Assembly: GCA_023460175.1 (NCBI GenBank)
Contig: JAEWRC010000117.1
Location: 1 to 54,052, forward strand
From: Actinomycetes bacterium
Lineage (GTDB): Bacteria; Actinomycetota; Actinomycetes; Mycobacteriales; Mycobacteriaceae
Reading direction: 5' to 3'
DNA: 54,052 nucleotides
Made by a program: the position numbers and the translations under genes. Under the pieces are notes generated by a model that saw nothing but the letters and a program-made list of their open reading frames with translations, was not told the origin of the DNA and searched no databases. Position 1 is the stretch's first letter. Every line of letters begins with the position of its first letter. Below are positions 8,302 to 16,701 of this stretch, piece after piece.

Positions 8302-9168
8302 GTGTCGGAGCTGAGTCGACGAGCGGTTCTGCGCCTCGCGATGGGCGCCGCGGGCGCGGCCGCGGTGGGCGGTTCGGCGCTCGCGCCGCGCTTCGGGGCC
8401 ACTGCGGGCGCATCACCAGTCCCGCTGTCCCCAACCGCACCGCTGGCACCGTCTCCGGGCGCCCCCACGATGGTTACCGGATCCTTCGCGTCCGCGGCGC
8501 GCGGCGTCACGACCAATTGGGCCATCGCGCGCCCGCCCGGTCAGACCGCGGCCCTGCGGCCCGTCATCGCCCTGCACGGCAAGGACAGCAACGCCGCCAC
8601 CGTGATGGCCGGCGGCGTGGAGCAGGGTCTGGCGCAGGCCGTCGATGCCGGCCTGCCGCCGTTCGCGGTCGTGGCCGTGGACGGCGGTGGCAGTTACTGG
8701 CACCGGCGCGCCTCCGGTGAGGACGCCGGCGCGATGGTGCTCGACGAACTGCTGCCCCTCCTGGATTCCGAGGGTCTGGACACCTCGCGGGTGGCGTTCC
8801 TCGGTTGGTCGATGGGCGGTTACGGCGCGTTGTTGCTCGGCGCGCGGTTGGGCGCGGCCCGGACGGCGGCGATCGCTGCCGTCAGTCCCGCGCTGTGGAC
8901 CTCGTCGGGCGCCGCGGCACCCGGTGCGTTCGACAGCGCCGAAGATTACGCGGCCAACAGCGTGTGGGGCCTGCCGGAACTGGGGTCCATCCCGCTGCGC
9001 ATCGACTGCGGCACCTCCGATCCGTTCTACGGCGCCACCCGGGAGTTCATCGCGCAGTTGCCCACCCCGCCGGCGGGCGGTTTCTCCCCCGGCGGGCACA
9101 ACGGCGCATTCTGGAGCGCGCAACTGCCCGCGCAACTTTCGTGGCTCGCCCCGCTGCTCACCGCCTGA
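8302..9168 (+). CDS. Exported alpha/beta-hydrolase esterase (Tat signal)
   Basis: A 288-residue protein starting at GTG. Residues 1-35 look like a twin-arginine signal: SRRAVLRL, then an alanine/glycine-rich hydrophobic segment. The mature part has the alpha/beta-hydrolase elements: oxyanion-loop region ALHGKDSN (90-97), nucleophile elbow GWSMGG with S170, acid D240 in CGTSDP and H266 in GGHNGAFW. The arrangement resembles the esterase/antigen-85-like D group acting outside the membrane on acyl esters. The substrate is unknown; mycolyltransferase activity is possible but not shown. It diverges from a TetR regulator that may control it. Confidence 0.83.
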   Translation: MSELSRRAVLRLAMGAAGAAAVGGSALAPRFGATAGASPVPLSPTAPLAPSPGAPTMVTGSFASAARGVTTNWAIARPPGQTAALRPVIALHGKDSNAATVMAGGVEQGLAQAVDAGLPPFAVVAVDGGGSYWHRRASGEDAGAMVLDELLPLLDSEGLDTSRVAFLGWSMGGYGALLLGARLGAARTAAIAAVSPALWTSSGAAAPGAFDSAEDYAANSVWGLPELGSIPLRIDCGTSDPFYGATREFIAQLPTPPAGGFSPGGHNGAFWSAQLPAQLSWLAPLLTA

Positions 9169-9254
9169 ACCGGTGATACAGATTCGCTGACAGATGTAAA
9201 GTTCCTTTGCCCTGTCCGAACCCGTCCGCACCCGCTATCGTGGGGCGTAACGGT

Positions 9255-10583
9255 ATGGCCGACGGGAAGGGTGGGCGCGCGGTGCACAAGGACGACATGA
9301 TTTTGATTTCGGTGGATGATCACATCATTGAGCCGCCGGATATGTTCGCCAATCATCTGCCCAAGAAGTATGTGGATGAGGCGCCGCGGTTGGTGCACAA
9401 CGCCGATGGTTCGGACACGTGGCAGTTCCGGGATGTGGTGATTCCTAACGTCGCGTTGAATGCGGTGGCGGGCCGGCCCAAGGAGGAGTACGGCCTGGAG
9501 CCGCAGGGTCTCGATGAGATCCGCAAGGGTTGTTATGACCCGACCGAGCGGGTCAAGGACATGTCCGCCGGTGGAGTGTTGGCCACGATGAACTTCCCGT
9601 CGTTTCCGGGTTTCGCCGCGCGGTTGTTCGCCACCGATGACGACGAGTTCTCGATGGCGTTGGTGCAGGCCTACAACGACTGGCACATCGACGAATGGTG
9701 CGGGTCGCACCCGGGGCGGTTCATCCCGATGGCGATCCCGGCGATCTGGAACCCGCAGTTGTGCGCCCAGGAGATCCGCCGCGTCGCCGACAAGGGCGTG
9801 CACTCATTGACGTTCACCGAAAACCCCTCCACCCTCGGATATCCGAGCTTCCACGATCTGGAGTACTGGCGCCCGGTCTGGGAGGCCTTGGTCGATACCG
9901 AGACGGTGATGAACGTGCACATCGGGTCGTCGGGCAAGCTGGCGATCACCGCCCCGGATGCGCCGATGGACGTGATGATCACGTTGCAGCCGATGAACAT
10001 CGTCCAAGCCGCCGCGGATCTGTTGTGGTCGGCGCCGATCAAGGAATTCCCCACCCTCAAGATCGCCCTCAGTGAGGGCGGCACCGGGTGGATTCCGTAT
10101 TTCTTGGATCGGGTGGACCGCACCTTCGAGATGCATTCGACCTGGACCCATCAGGACTTCGGCGGGAAGTTGCCCTCGGAGGTGTTCCGGGAGCACTTCA
10201 TGACGTGTTTCATCTCCGATCCGGTGGGGGTGAAGAACCGGCATCTGATCGGGGTGGACAACATCTGTTGGGAGATGGACTACCCGCATTCGGACTCGAT
10301 GTGGCCCGGGGCCCCCGAAGAACTCTCGGCGGTCTTCGACACCTACGACGTCACCGACGAGGAAATCAACAAGATCACCCACGAGAACGCCATGAAGCTC
10401 TACCAATTCGACCCGTTCCAACACATCCCCAAGGACCAGGCCACCGTCGGAGCACTACGCAAATCCGTCGAAGGACACGACGTCGAAATCCGCGCCCTGT
10501 CCCACGAACGCGACCGCAGCAACGGCAGCAGCGGCATGGACGCCCTGACCGCCGCCGCCGAGGCCAACTCCTCGGCCCGGTAG
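9255..10583 (+). CDS. Amidohydrolase-family (PF04909) metal-dependent hydrolase
   Basis: A 442-residue protein, cytosolic, of the amidohydrolase-2 TIM-barrel group (decarboxylases and C-C or ester hydrolases). The metal site pattern starts with SVDDHIIEPP near residue 20 and ends with DYPHSDSMWP near residue 340. A second member lies at 33453-34700. Such genes are frequent in mycobacterial lipid and steroid catabolic regions, where substrates are mostly unknown. ATG at 9255 is chosen over a start 48 bases upstream because that extension looks non-coding. Codon choice in the first half favours T/G-ending codons, unlike the C-ending second half and the neighbours, hinting at mosaic origin. It converges on the SDR gene with 9 bases between stops. 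Confidence 0.85.
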   Translation: MADGKGGRAVHKDDMILISVDDHIIEPPDMFANHLPKKYVDEAPRLVHNADGSDTWQFRDVVIPNVALNAVAGRPKEEYGLEPQGLDEIRKGCYDPTERVKDMSAGGVLATMNFPSFPGFAARLFATDDDEFSMALVQAYNDWHIDEWCGSHPGRFIPMAIPAIWNPQLCAQEIRRVADKGVHSLTFTENPSTLGYPSFHDLEYWRPVWEALVDTETVMNVHIGSSGKLAITAPDAPMDVMITLQPMNIVQAAADLLWSAPIKEFPTLKIALSEGGTGWIPYFLDRVDRTFEMHSTWTHQDFGGKLPSEVFREHFMTCFISDPVGVKNRHLIGVDNICWEMDYPHSDSMWPGAPEELSAVFDTYDVTDEEINKITHENAMKLYQFDPFQHIPKDQATVGALRKSVEGHDVEIRALSHERDRSNGSSGMDALTAAAEANSSAR

Positions 10584-10592
10584 GCGGGCGGG

Positions 10593-11405
10593 TCAGCCGC
10601 CCATCGTGGTGTTGATCATCTGGGTCATCATCCGCACGGCGTCATTGCGACCCATCGAGGCGAACATGCCTGCGGCAGCGGCCATGTCCGCGCCGACGTA
10701 GACGGTGGGGCCGTTGGCCATGTTGCTCATCGCGGTCTCGACCACGAGCGCGACCGGCGCGGCCCCGTCGGGGGTTTCCTCGAGCGAGGCAATGTTGCCG
10801 CGACTGTGCTCGAGCGCGCGCAAGGCCGGAGTATCGGTCTTGCCCAGGATCAGGCCCACCACATCGACGCCACTGCCGTGGAGTTCGCTCCACAGCGCCT
10901 CGGCGAAGACCATGTCGAACGCCTTCGAGGCGCCGTAGGCCACCATGTTGGGGCCGCCGACAAACCCGGCCCCCGAGCCGAAGATCAGGATTCCGCCGCG
11001 TCCGCGCTCCACCATGGCCGGCGCAAAGTGATGGCACAGCCGCATCGGCACTGCGCAGTTGCGCTCCAGCATCGCCTCGGCGCTCGCGACTGGCTTGGCG
11101 AGGAACGGACTGAACTCCGGGTCCGCCCCCGCGCAGTACGCGAGGTAGCCGATCTCCAGTCCTTCCGTTGCCGCGCAGATGGTCTCGGTCGCACCCGCAG
11201 CGGACAGATCCACCGCGACCACCTTCGTCTCGACGGCCATCCGCTCGGCGATGCCGTCGGCCACCTCGCGCAGCTTGGCCTCTCGACGCGCGACGAGCAC
11301 CACGTTGAGCCCGCGTTCGGCGAGCGTTTCGGCCAGCGCGGCACCCACGCCGTCCGAGGCGCCGGCAACCAGCGCCCACGGACCGTACTTCTCAGCGAAA
11401 ACCAT
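10593..11405 (-). CDS. Short-chain dehydrogenase/reductase
   Basis: A 270-residue SDR. The nucleotide-binding motif GASDGVG is at 15-21, with R40 in VLVARR suggesting NADP preference. Active-site residues are S144, Y157 and K161 (YGASK). The usual NNAG motif reads YCAGAD (90-95), a variant. It would interconvert an alcohol and ketone on a lipid intermediate. It lies 23 bases after the P450 gene on the same strand and is probably the last gene of the luciferase-like/SDR/P450/SDR operon. Confidence 0.9.
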   Translation of the reverse strand: MVFAEKYGPWALVAGASDGVGAALAETLAERGLNVVLVARREAKLREVADGIAERMAVETKVVAVDLSAAGATETICAATEGLEIGYLAYCAGADPEFSPFLAKPVASAEAMLERNCAVPMRLCHHFAPAMVERGRGGILIFGSGAGFVGGPNMVAYGASKAFDMVFAEALWSELHGSGVDVVGLILGKTDTPALRALEHSRGNIASLEETPDGAAPVALVVETAMSNMANGPTVYVGADMAAAAGMFASMGRNDAVRMMTQMINTTMGG

Positions 11406-11428
11406 GGCTTCTCCGCTACATCGAGGGA

Positions 11429-12667
11429 TCAGGCGAGTTCGTAGCGTATCGGCAGATGCTTGAGTCCGCCGACGAACGTGGTCGCCACGTGCTGCGCGGG
11501 TCCGGTCAGTTCCACCGACTTCAGCCGCGGCAGCAACTCGGTGAAGAAGCTGTTGACCTCCATGCGCGCCAGCGCCGCCCCCAGACAGAAATGCACGCCG
11601 TAGCCAAAGGCGATGTGCTTGTTCGGATCTCGGGTCACGTCAAAGGTGAACGGGTCATCGAAGATGTCCTCGTCGCGGTTGGCCGACACATAGGACAGCA
11701 GCACCGAATCCCCCGCCGCGATCCGCACCCCGCGAAGGTCGTAGTCCTGCTGCGCGGTGCGCATGAACTCCTTGACCGGCGTGGTCCAGCGGATCATCTC
11801 CTCGACCGCCAACGGCATCAAACCCGGATCCGCCTGCAACTTGGCCAGCTGATCCGGGTTCTCGATCAGCGCATGCATTCCGCCGGAGATACTCGCGCTG
11901 GTGGTGTCGTGGCCGGCCGCGGCGACGATCGCGTAGTAGGACACGGTGTCGATGTCGGAGAGTGGCTCGCCGTTGATGGTTGCGTTGGCGATCGCCGAGC
12001 CCAGGTCGTCGGTGGGGTTGGCACGGCGCGCGGCGGTCAATTCGGTGAAGTACTGGAACATTTCGAGCAGCGCCATCATCTGCTCTTCCTTGCTGTCCCC
12101 GCGTTTGAACTCGTCGTCGTCGTTGCCGAACATTTCCTGGGTCCACCTCAGCATCGAAGCGAAGTCCTGCTCCGGCACGCCCAGCAGCGACATGATCATG
12201 TACAGCGGATAGTTGACCGCCACCTGCTGGACGAAGTCGCACTCGGGCCCGGCCGCCACCATGTTGTCGACGAACTGCTTGGCCAGCTCGTCGGCACGGG
12301 CTTTCAACGCCCGCATGGCTTTTGGCCGGAACCAGTTGGCGCCGATGGCGCGGAAGTCGCGGTGCTCGGGGTCGTCCATGTGGATCAGCGTCCGGATTCC
12401 CACGGCCGCCTGCTGCTCGTCGGCCTCCCGCGTGATCAGCACCGGTCGCGGCGAGTTGGTGAAGATATCGTTGGCCCGCTCGATCTCCATGATGTCGGCG
12501 TGCTTGGTGATCGCCCAGAACGGCGCGTAGTCGCCCACGTCGACGTAGGAGACCGGTGCGGTGGCCCGCAGTTGGGTCAGCCCGGCATGCAGTCGCCCCT
12601 CGTCGGTGTATGCCTGTGGGTCGGCCAGCATCGCGCCGGCCGACTCGATCGTGGTCGCATCGCTCAT
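11429..12667 (-). CDS. Cytochrome P450 (first of two)
   Basis: A 412-residue bacterial class I P450. It has the I-helix AGHDTTS (251-257), K-helix EMIR (E290, R293) and haem loop FGYGVHFCLG with axial Cys361. It would hydroxylate a hydrophobic substrate using ferredoxin and reductase encoded elsewhere; no ferredoxin gene is adjacent. The start at 12667 avoids an 18-residue N-terminal extension that is arginine-rich and overlaps the promoter. The 99-base gap upstream contains a copy of the shared AT-rich 16-mer (12734-12749), so it may have its own promoter inside the operon. I cannot assign a CYP family by eye. Confidence 0.92.
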   Translation of the reverse strand: MSDATTIESAGAMLADPQAYTDEGRLHAGLTQLRATAPVSYVDVGDYAPFWAITKHADIMEIERANDIFTNSPRPVLITREADEQQAAVGIRTLIHMDDPEHRDFRAIGANWFRPKAMRALKARADELAKQFVDNMVAAGPECDFVQQVAVNYPLYMIMSLLGVPEQDFASMLRWTQEMFGNDDDEFKRGDSKEEQMMALLEMFQYFTELTAARRANPTDDLGSAIANATINGEPLSDIDTVSYYAIVAAAGHDTTSASISGGMHALIENPDQLAKLQADPGLMPLAVEEMIRWTTPVKEFMRTAQQDYDLRGVRIAAGDSVLLSYVSANRDEDIFDDPFTFDVTRDPNKHIAFGYGVHFCLGAALARMEVNSFFTELLPRLKSVELTGPAQHVATTFVGGLKHLPIRYELA

Positions 12668-12733
12668 CACAGCTCCCGCCTGCCGTCCCACCACCGGGGA
12701 CCTCCGAGTGGGTGCATCCACAGTAGCAGTTGC

Positions 12734-12749
12734 GGTAAGACATTCAGTA
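12734..12749 (-). promoter_or_regulatory. Shared catabolic-promoter element, site 1
   Basis: The plus strand reads GGTAAGACATTCAGTA, the weakest match to the consensus sGwAAnnnWTwCwGTA found at six promoters. Read in the direction of the P450 gene it begins TACTGA, a possible -10 hexamer, 67 bases before the start codon. Confidence 0.5.
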
Positions 12750-12766
12750 ACGGGATCGCAGCCCGC

Positions 12767-13624
12767 TCAGCTCTCGGAAACCACCCCGGTCGCCGACTCC
12801 GCGCGGTCCGCATAGGCGCGCCGGGCGTCCTCGTCGAAGTCCAGGAACAGCCGGTCCGATCCCATCGCCTTGTGCAGCCGCCGACGGGTCCGCGGCCCGA
12901 GCATCGCCAGGATCGGCGAGACGAACCGCATCGGATACGGCACGGCGACATGGGTCCTGGGCTTGTTCAGCACCCGGACCACCGCGTCGGCGATCACCTC
13001 CGGTTCGATGGGCCGGCTCGCACCGGACGACTTGGTCCCGGCGATCAGTTCGGTCCGCGTGAACGGCGGCATCACGACGCTGACGTCGACGCCACGCCCG
13101 GCGAACTCGTCGGCCATCGCGGTGGACAGCCCCACGACCGCGAACTTGGTGCCGGCGTACACCACCTGCCCGGGCACGGCCACCACGCCGGCCAGGGAGG
13201 CGATGTTGACGATGTGGCCGCCGCCGCGCGCGACCATCTCGGGCAGCACCAACCGGCAGCCGTTGAGCACGCCGTAGAAGTTCACCTCGATGGCCGCGCG
13301 GAGGGCCTGCTCGGACTGCTCCAGGAACGGACCCACCGGCATCACCCCGGCGTTGTTGATCAGGATGTCCACCCGCCCGCCGCCGTCGGCGCGCGCTTGG
13401 TCCAGAAAGGCCGCGAACGACTCGGGGTCGGTGACGTCCAGCGGGTGCCCCGAGACCGGCCCGCTGCCGGACAACTCGGCGACCGCGCGCTCCAGCACGG
13501 GAACGTCGCGATCACCGATCACCACCCGGGCGCCCTTGTCCAGCAACGCCTTGGCCGTGGCGTGGCCGATACCGCGCGCGGCCCCGGTGATGGCGACGGT
13601 CTTACCGCCGATCGTGTTCGTCAT
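12767..13624 (-). CDS. Short-chain dehydrogenase/reductase
   Basis: A 285-residue classical SDR with GAARGIG (14-20), D39 after the second beta strand (favouring NAD), NNAG (90-93), S143, Y156 and K160. The C-terminal tail of about 40 residues after the Rossmann core is rich in R and L and resembles those of SDRs that act on long acyl or steroid-like substrates. A strong GAGGAG ribosome site precedes the ATG, 10 bases after the luciferase-like stop, so the two genes are one transcript. Substrate unknown. Confidence 0.92.
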   Translation of the reverse strand: MTNTIGGKTVAITGAARGIGHATAKALLDKGARVVIGDRDVPVLERAVAELSGSGPVSGHPLDVTDPESFAAFLDQARADGGGRVDILINNAGVMPVGPFLEQSEQALRAAIEVNFYGVLNGCRLVLPEMVARGGGHIVNIASLAGVVAVPGQVVYAGTKFAVVGLSTAMADEFAGRGVDVSVVMPPFTRTELIAGTKSSGASRPIEPEVIADAVVRVLNKPRTHVAVPYPMRFVSPILAMLGPRTRRRLHKAMGSDRLFLDFDEDARRAYADRAESATGVVSES

Positions 13625-13634
13625 CTGGTTCTCC

Positions 13635-14666
13635 TCAGTCGCCGCGCGACGCGCGGACCTCGTTGAGCACGGCCGCGATCACCGGCTCGGGCGTCTCACC
13701 CGCGAAGCCCGGCAGGACCCGGTCGATCACCCCGGCACAACGGCGCGCCAGCGCCGCGCCGACCTCATCGACGGGGGCGACCACCGCGAACGCGGACAGG
13801 ACCTCGTCATCGATCACCCCGGCCATGGCGTCCCATTCGCCGGCCAGCGACAACCGCCGCAACTCCGGCTGGAGATCGCCCCAGCCGTGCAGTTCCAGCA
13901 CCCGTCGGTAGGCGGGAGTGGACCCGTAGAACGCGATCTGCTTCCGGAAAGCCGCAGCGGCGGCGCCCATTTCGCGCTCGTCGCGGCCGGTGACGACGAA
14001 GACCGGGCTGGACACCTCGAAGTCGGCGCGGTCCCTGCCGCTGCTCTGCAGGCCGCGGGCCAGCGCCGGTTCCGTGACCTCTTCGAGGTACTTGCGGGTG
14101 GTGAACGCGTGCACCAGCAGCCCGTCGGCCACCGCACCGCACATCTGCGTCATGCCCGTGCCCACCGCCGCGACGAAGACCCTGGGCGCGCCGAACTCCG
14201 AGGGTTCCGGGGTGAACATCGGCGTCATCAAAGTGTGGTTGTAGAACTCGCCCTGGAAGTCCAGGCGCTCCCCGGTACTCCAGCAGGACCAGATTTCCCG
14301 CAGGGCCGCAATGAATTCCGCCATCCGCCGCACCGGATGACTCCACGGCATCCCGAACCGCTTCTCGACGTGCGGCTGGATCTGGGTGCCCAACCCCAGG
14401 ATGAACCGGCCGCGGGAGAACGCCTGCAGGTCCCAGCCCACGTTCGCCACCGTCATCGGGTTGCGGGCGAAGGCGACGGCGATGCTGGTGCCCAACTCCA
14501 GCGTGGTGGTGTGCTCGGCGGCCAAGGTCAAGGGCAGGAACGGATCGTGGTTGATCTCGCCGGTCCAGCATCCGTCGTAGCCGGCCTGTTCGTGGGCGCG
14601 CGCGAGTTCGGGCACACGGTCGAGTTGACTGGGGATTCCACGGTCGATCTTCAGGGGCCCCGACAT
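13635..14666 (-). CDS. Luciferase-like (F420-dependent type) oxidoreductase
   Basis: A 343-residue TIM-barrel protein of the LLM class, TIGR03617-like, with the family segments GYDGCWTGE, GTSIAVAFARNPMT, GRFILGLGTQ and HPVRRMAEFI. In mycobacteria most of these use coenzyme F420 to reduce or oxidise hydrophobic substrates. ATG at 14666 is used: upstream reading frame is low complexity and would overlap the divergent gene. It is the first gene of the operon with SDR-P450-SDR and shares a 65-base promoter with the carboxylase at 14732, including site 2 of the shared motif. Cofactor use is family inference. Confidence 0.88.
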   Translation of the reverse strand: MSGPLKIDRGIPSQLDRVPELARAHEQAGYDGCWTGEINHDPFLPLTLAAEHTTTLELGTSIAVAFARNPMTVANVGWDLQAFSRGRFILGLGTQIQPHVEKRFGMPWSHPVRRMAEFIAALREIWSCWSTGERLDFQGEFYNHTLMTPMFTPEPSEFGAPRVFVAAVGTGMTQMCGAVADGLLVHAFTTRKYLEEVTEPALARGLQSSGRDRADFEVSSPVFVVTGRDEREMGAAAAAFRKQIAFYGSTPAYRRVLELHGWGDLQPELRRLSLAGEWDAMAGVIDDEVLSAFAVVAPVDEVGAALARRCAGVIDRVLPGFAGETPEPVIAAVLNEVRASRGD

Positions 14667-14678
14667 GATCGTGGACGC

Positions 14679-14694
14679 TACAGTAAGTAATTCG
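14679..14694 (+). promoter_or_regulatory. Shared catabolic-promoter element, site 2
   Basis: TACAGTAAGTAATTCG on the plus strand, between the divergent luciferase-like gene (13 bases away) and the carboxylase gene (38 bases away). TACAGT fits a SigA -10 (TAnnnT) for the carboxylase operon. At 13 bases from the other start it would also block that gene if bound. Confidence 0.65.
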
Positions 14695-14731
14695 GTAGGG
14701 TCAATCTCACATCCGGCCGGCGAGGAGGAGC

Positions 14732-16255
14732 ATGACCGAATCGCGGCGCACCGCGGACGCCCAGGCCAATTCGGCGGCCTGGTCGGAAACGCTGGCCGAC
14801 CTCGAGGCGCGCCGCGCCCGGTCACGGGCCATGGGTGGCGCCGACCGCCTCGCCGCACACCGCGGCGGCGGCAAGCTCGACGCCCGCGCGCGCATCGAAC
14901 GGCTACTGGACCCGGGCAGCTTCCGCGAACTCGGCACCCTGGTGGGCGGCGAGGTCGCCGCCGACGGCATCGTGGTCGGCTCGGGCGAGGTCGACGGCGC
15001 ACCGATAATGGTGGGCGCCGAGGACTTCACCACCGTCGCCGGGACCATCGGCGCGGGCAGCAACTCGAAGCGCCACCGCATCGCGGAACTTGCGCTGCGC
15101 AACCGGATTCCGCTGGTGATGCTGCTCGAGGGGGCCGGCTTTCGGCCCGGTAAGCACGGCGGCCGCTCACCGACTGATCTGATCGCCCAGGCCCGCTGCT
15201 CCGGGCAGGTGCCGACGGTCGCCGCCGTCCTCGGCCCCTCGGCGGGACACGGCGCGCTGGTCGCCCCGGTGTGCGACTTTCGCATCATGAGTCGCCACGG
15301 CGCGATCTTCACCGCCGGCCCCCCGGTGGTCAAAGAGTCCACGGGCGAGGAGATTTCAAAGGAAGACCTCGGCGGCCCGGCGGTCGCGTTGCCCAGCGGG
15401 GTGATCCACAACGTGGTCGACGACGACGTCGCCGCGCTGGACACCATCCGGCACTACCTGTCCTACTTCCCGTCGAGCGCGTGGTCCTATCCCCCGGCCC
15501 GGTCCGTCGGGTCCGACGCCGGGCCGCGGCCCACCCCCGAACTGCTCGACATCGTCCCGCGTGACAACCGCCGGGTCTACGACATGCGGGCGGTGCTCGA
15601 CGTGGCCTTCGACGCCGCCGACTGGTTGGAGGTGCAGCCGCACTTCGGGCGCGGGATCGTGTGCGCGCTGGCACACCTCGGCGGACATCCGGTGGCGGTG
15701 GTGGCCAACCAGCCGCGGGTCATGGCCGGTTCCATCGATTCCGACGCGGCGGACAAGGCGGCACACTTCATCATGGTCGCCGACTCCTTTCACCTGCCGA
15801 TCGTGTTCCTGGCCGACAATCCCGGCATGCTGCCCGGCAGCCACTCCGAGCGAGCCGGCGTGTTGCTCAGCGGCGCCCGGATGTTCACGGCACAGACCAC
15901 GGCGTCGACCCTCAAGCTGCACCTGACGCTGCGCAAGGCGTACGGGTTCGGGTCAATGGTGATGTCGCTGTTGGGGTTCGACGAGCAAGTCGCGACGTTC
16001 GGCTACCCCGGGGCCACCATGGGCGCCATGAGCGCCGGCGCTCTGAGCCGCGCCGCCAAGGCCGATACCGAACTCTCCGAGAAGTTGCACGACGCCGAAC
16101 TGCAGGCCTCGTTCAACTCCGCGGAGAGTCTCGGGTTCGACGAACTCATCGATCCGCGCGAAACCCGCACCGCGCTGCTCGGCGCGCTGCGGCACGGCCT
16201 GCACCGTCGACAGGCCGCCGCCCAGCCGGTGTTGCGCACCGCGATCCTGCCCTGA
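14732..16255 (+). CDS. Acyl-CoA carboxylase beta (carboxyltransferase) subunit
   Basis: A 507-residue carboxyltransferase of the AccD/PccB/MccB type. The N-terminal half carries the acyl-CoA-binding region (LEGAGFRPG, GPSAGHGALVAP) and the C-terminal half the biotin-binding region (NQPRVMAGSIDSDAADKAAHF, residues around 329-350, then GFGSMVMSLLGFDEQVATFGYPGATMG). It would transfer CO2 from biotin to an acyl-CoA. No biotin-carboxylase alpha subunit is in this window, so it must pair with one encoded elsewhere. Substrate could be propionyl-, methylcrotonyl- or geranyl-type acyl-CoA. First of three genes (carboxylase, lipocalin-like, hotdog), overlapping the next by one base. Confidence 0.9.
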   Translation: MTESRRTADAQANSAAWSETLADLEARRARSRAMGGADRLAAHRGGGKLDARARIERLLDPGSFRELGTLVGGEVAADGIVVGSGEVDGAPIMVGAEDFTTVAGTIGAGSNSKRHRIAELALRNRIPLVMLLEGAGFRPGKHGGRSPTDLIAQARCSGQVPTVAAVLGPSAGHGALVAPVCDFRIMSRHGAIFTAGPPVVKESTGEEISKEDLGGPAVALPSGVIHNVVDDDVAALDTIRHYLSYFPSSAWSYPPARSVGSDAGPRPTPELLDIVPRDNRRVYDMRAVLDVAFDAADWLEVQPHFGRGIVCALAHLGGHPVAVVANQPRVMAGSIDSDAADKAAHFIMVADSFHLPIVFLADNPGMLPGSHSERAGVLLSGARMFTAQTTASTLKLHLTLRKAYGFGSMVMSLLGFDEQVATFGYPGATMGAMSAGALSRAAKADTELSEKLHDAELQASFNSAESLGFDELIDPRETRTALLGALRHGLHRRQAAAQPVLRTAILP

Positions 16256-16695
16256 TGACCAGACTGGAGGCGCCACCACCAATGCCCCTGCCCGACAACG
16301 CTCTGCACGGCGGCTGGCGGCTCGAATCCTTCGTCGCCCGCGACGACGCGGGGCACACCCGGCATCCTCTCGGCCCACGGCCCCGCGGGCTCATCCTCTA
16401 CACCGGCGACGGTTGGATGTCGGCGCAATTGGCGCCGGACCCGTCCGGCGCCACCGACGAGATCAGCGACTACATCGCCTACGGCGGCAGATTTCACGTC
16501 GACGCGGCGGCCGGCACGGTGCGCCACGACGTTGTCATGGCCACCATGCCCGACCTGACCGCGCGCCCGCAGCTGCGGCGCTACCAGATCGACGGCGACC
16601 TGCTGACACTGTCGGCGACCATGACCGACGACAGCTGCAGCACCCACAGCACCCTGGTCTGGCGCCGCGACCCCGGCCCGACCGAAAGGCGGTAA
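16255..16695 (+). CDS. Lipocalin-like domain protein
   Basis: A 146-residue protein of the lipocalin-like (PF13924-type) group: GGWRLESFVARDD, then RGLILYTGDGWMSAQL and a C-terminal RYQIDGDLLTLS strand pattern. Members are small beta-barrels thought to bind hydrophobic ligands and often lie in catabolic clusters. The ATG overlaps the carboxylase stop as TGATG, indicating coupled translation; a second ATG at 16282 is also possible, 11 bases after GGAGG. No signal peptide is seen, so it is likely cytosolic. Function is inferred. Confidence 0.75.
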   Translation: MTRLEAPPPMPLPDNALHGGWRLESFVARDDAGHTRHPLGPRPRGLILYTGDGWMSAQLAPDPSGATDEISDYIAYGGRFHVDAAAGTVRHDVVMATMPDLTARPQLRRYQIDGDLLTLSATMTDDSCSTHSTLVWRRDPGPTERR

Positions 16696-16701
16696 CGGCG
16701 A

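Noticed and set aside
11456..13666. A 736-codon open frame on the plus strand
   Set aside because: It lies opposite the P450 and SDR genes, has no family motif and is rich in H, R, Q and D as expected of a high-GC antisense frame.
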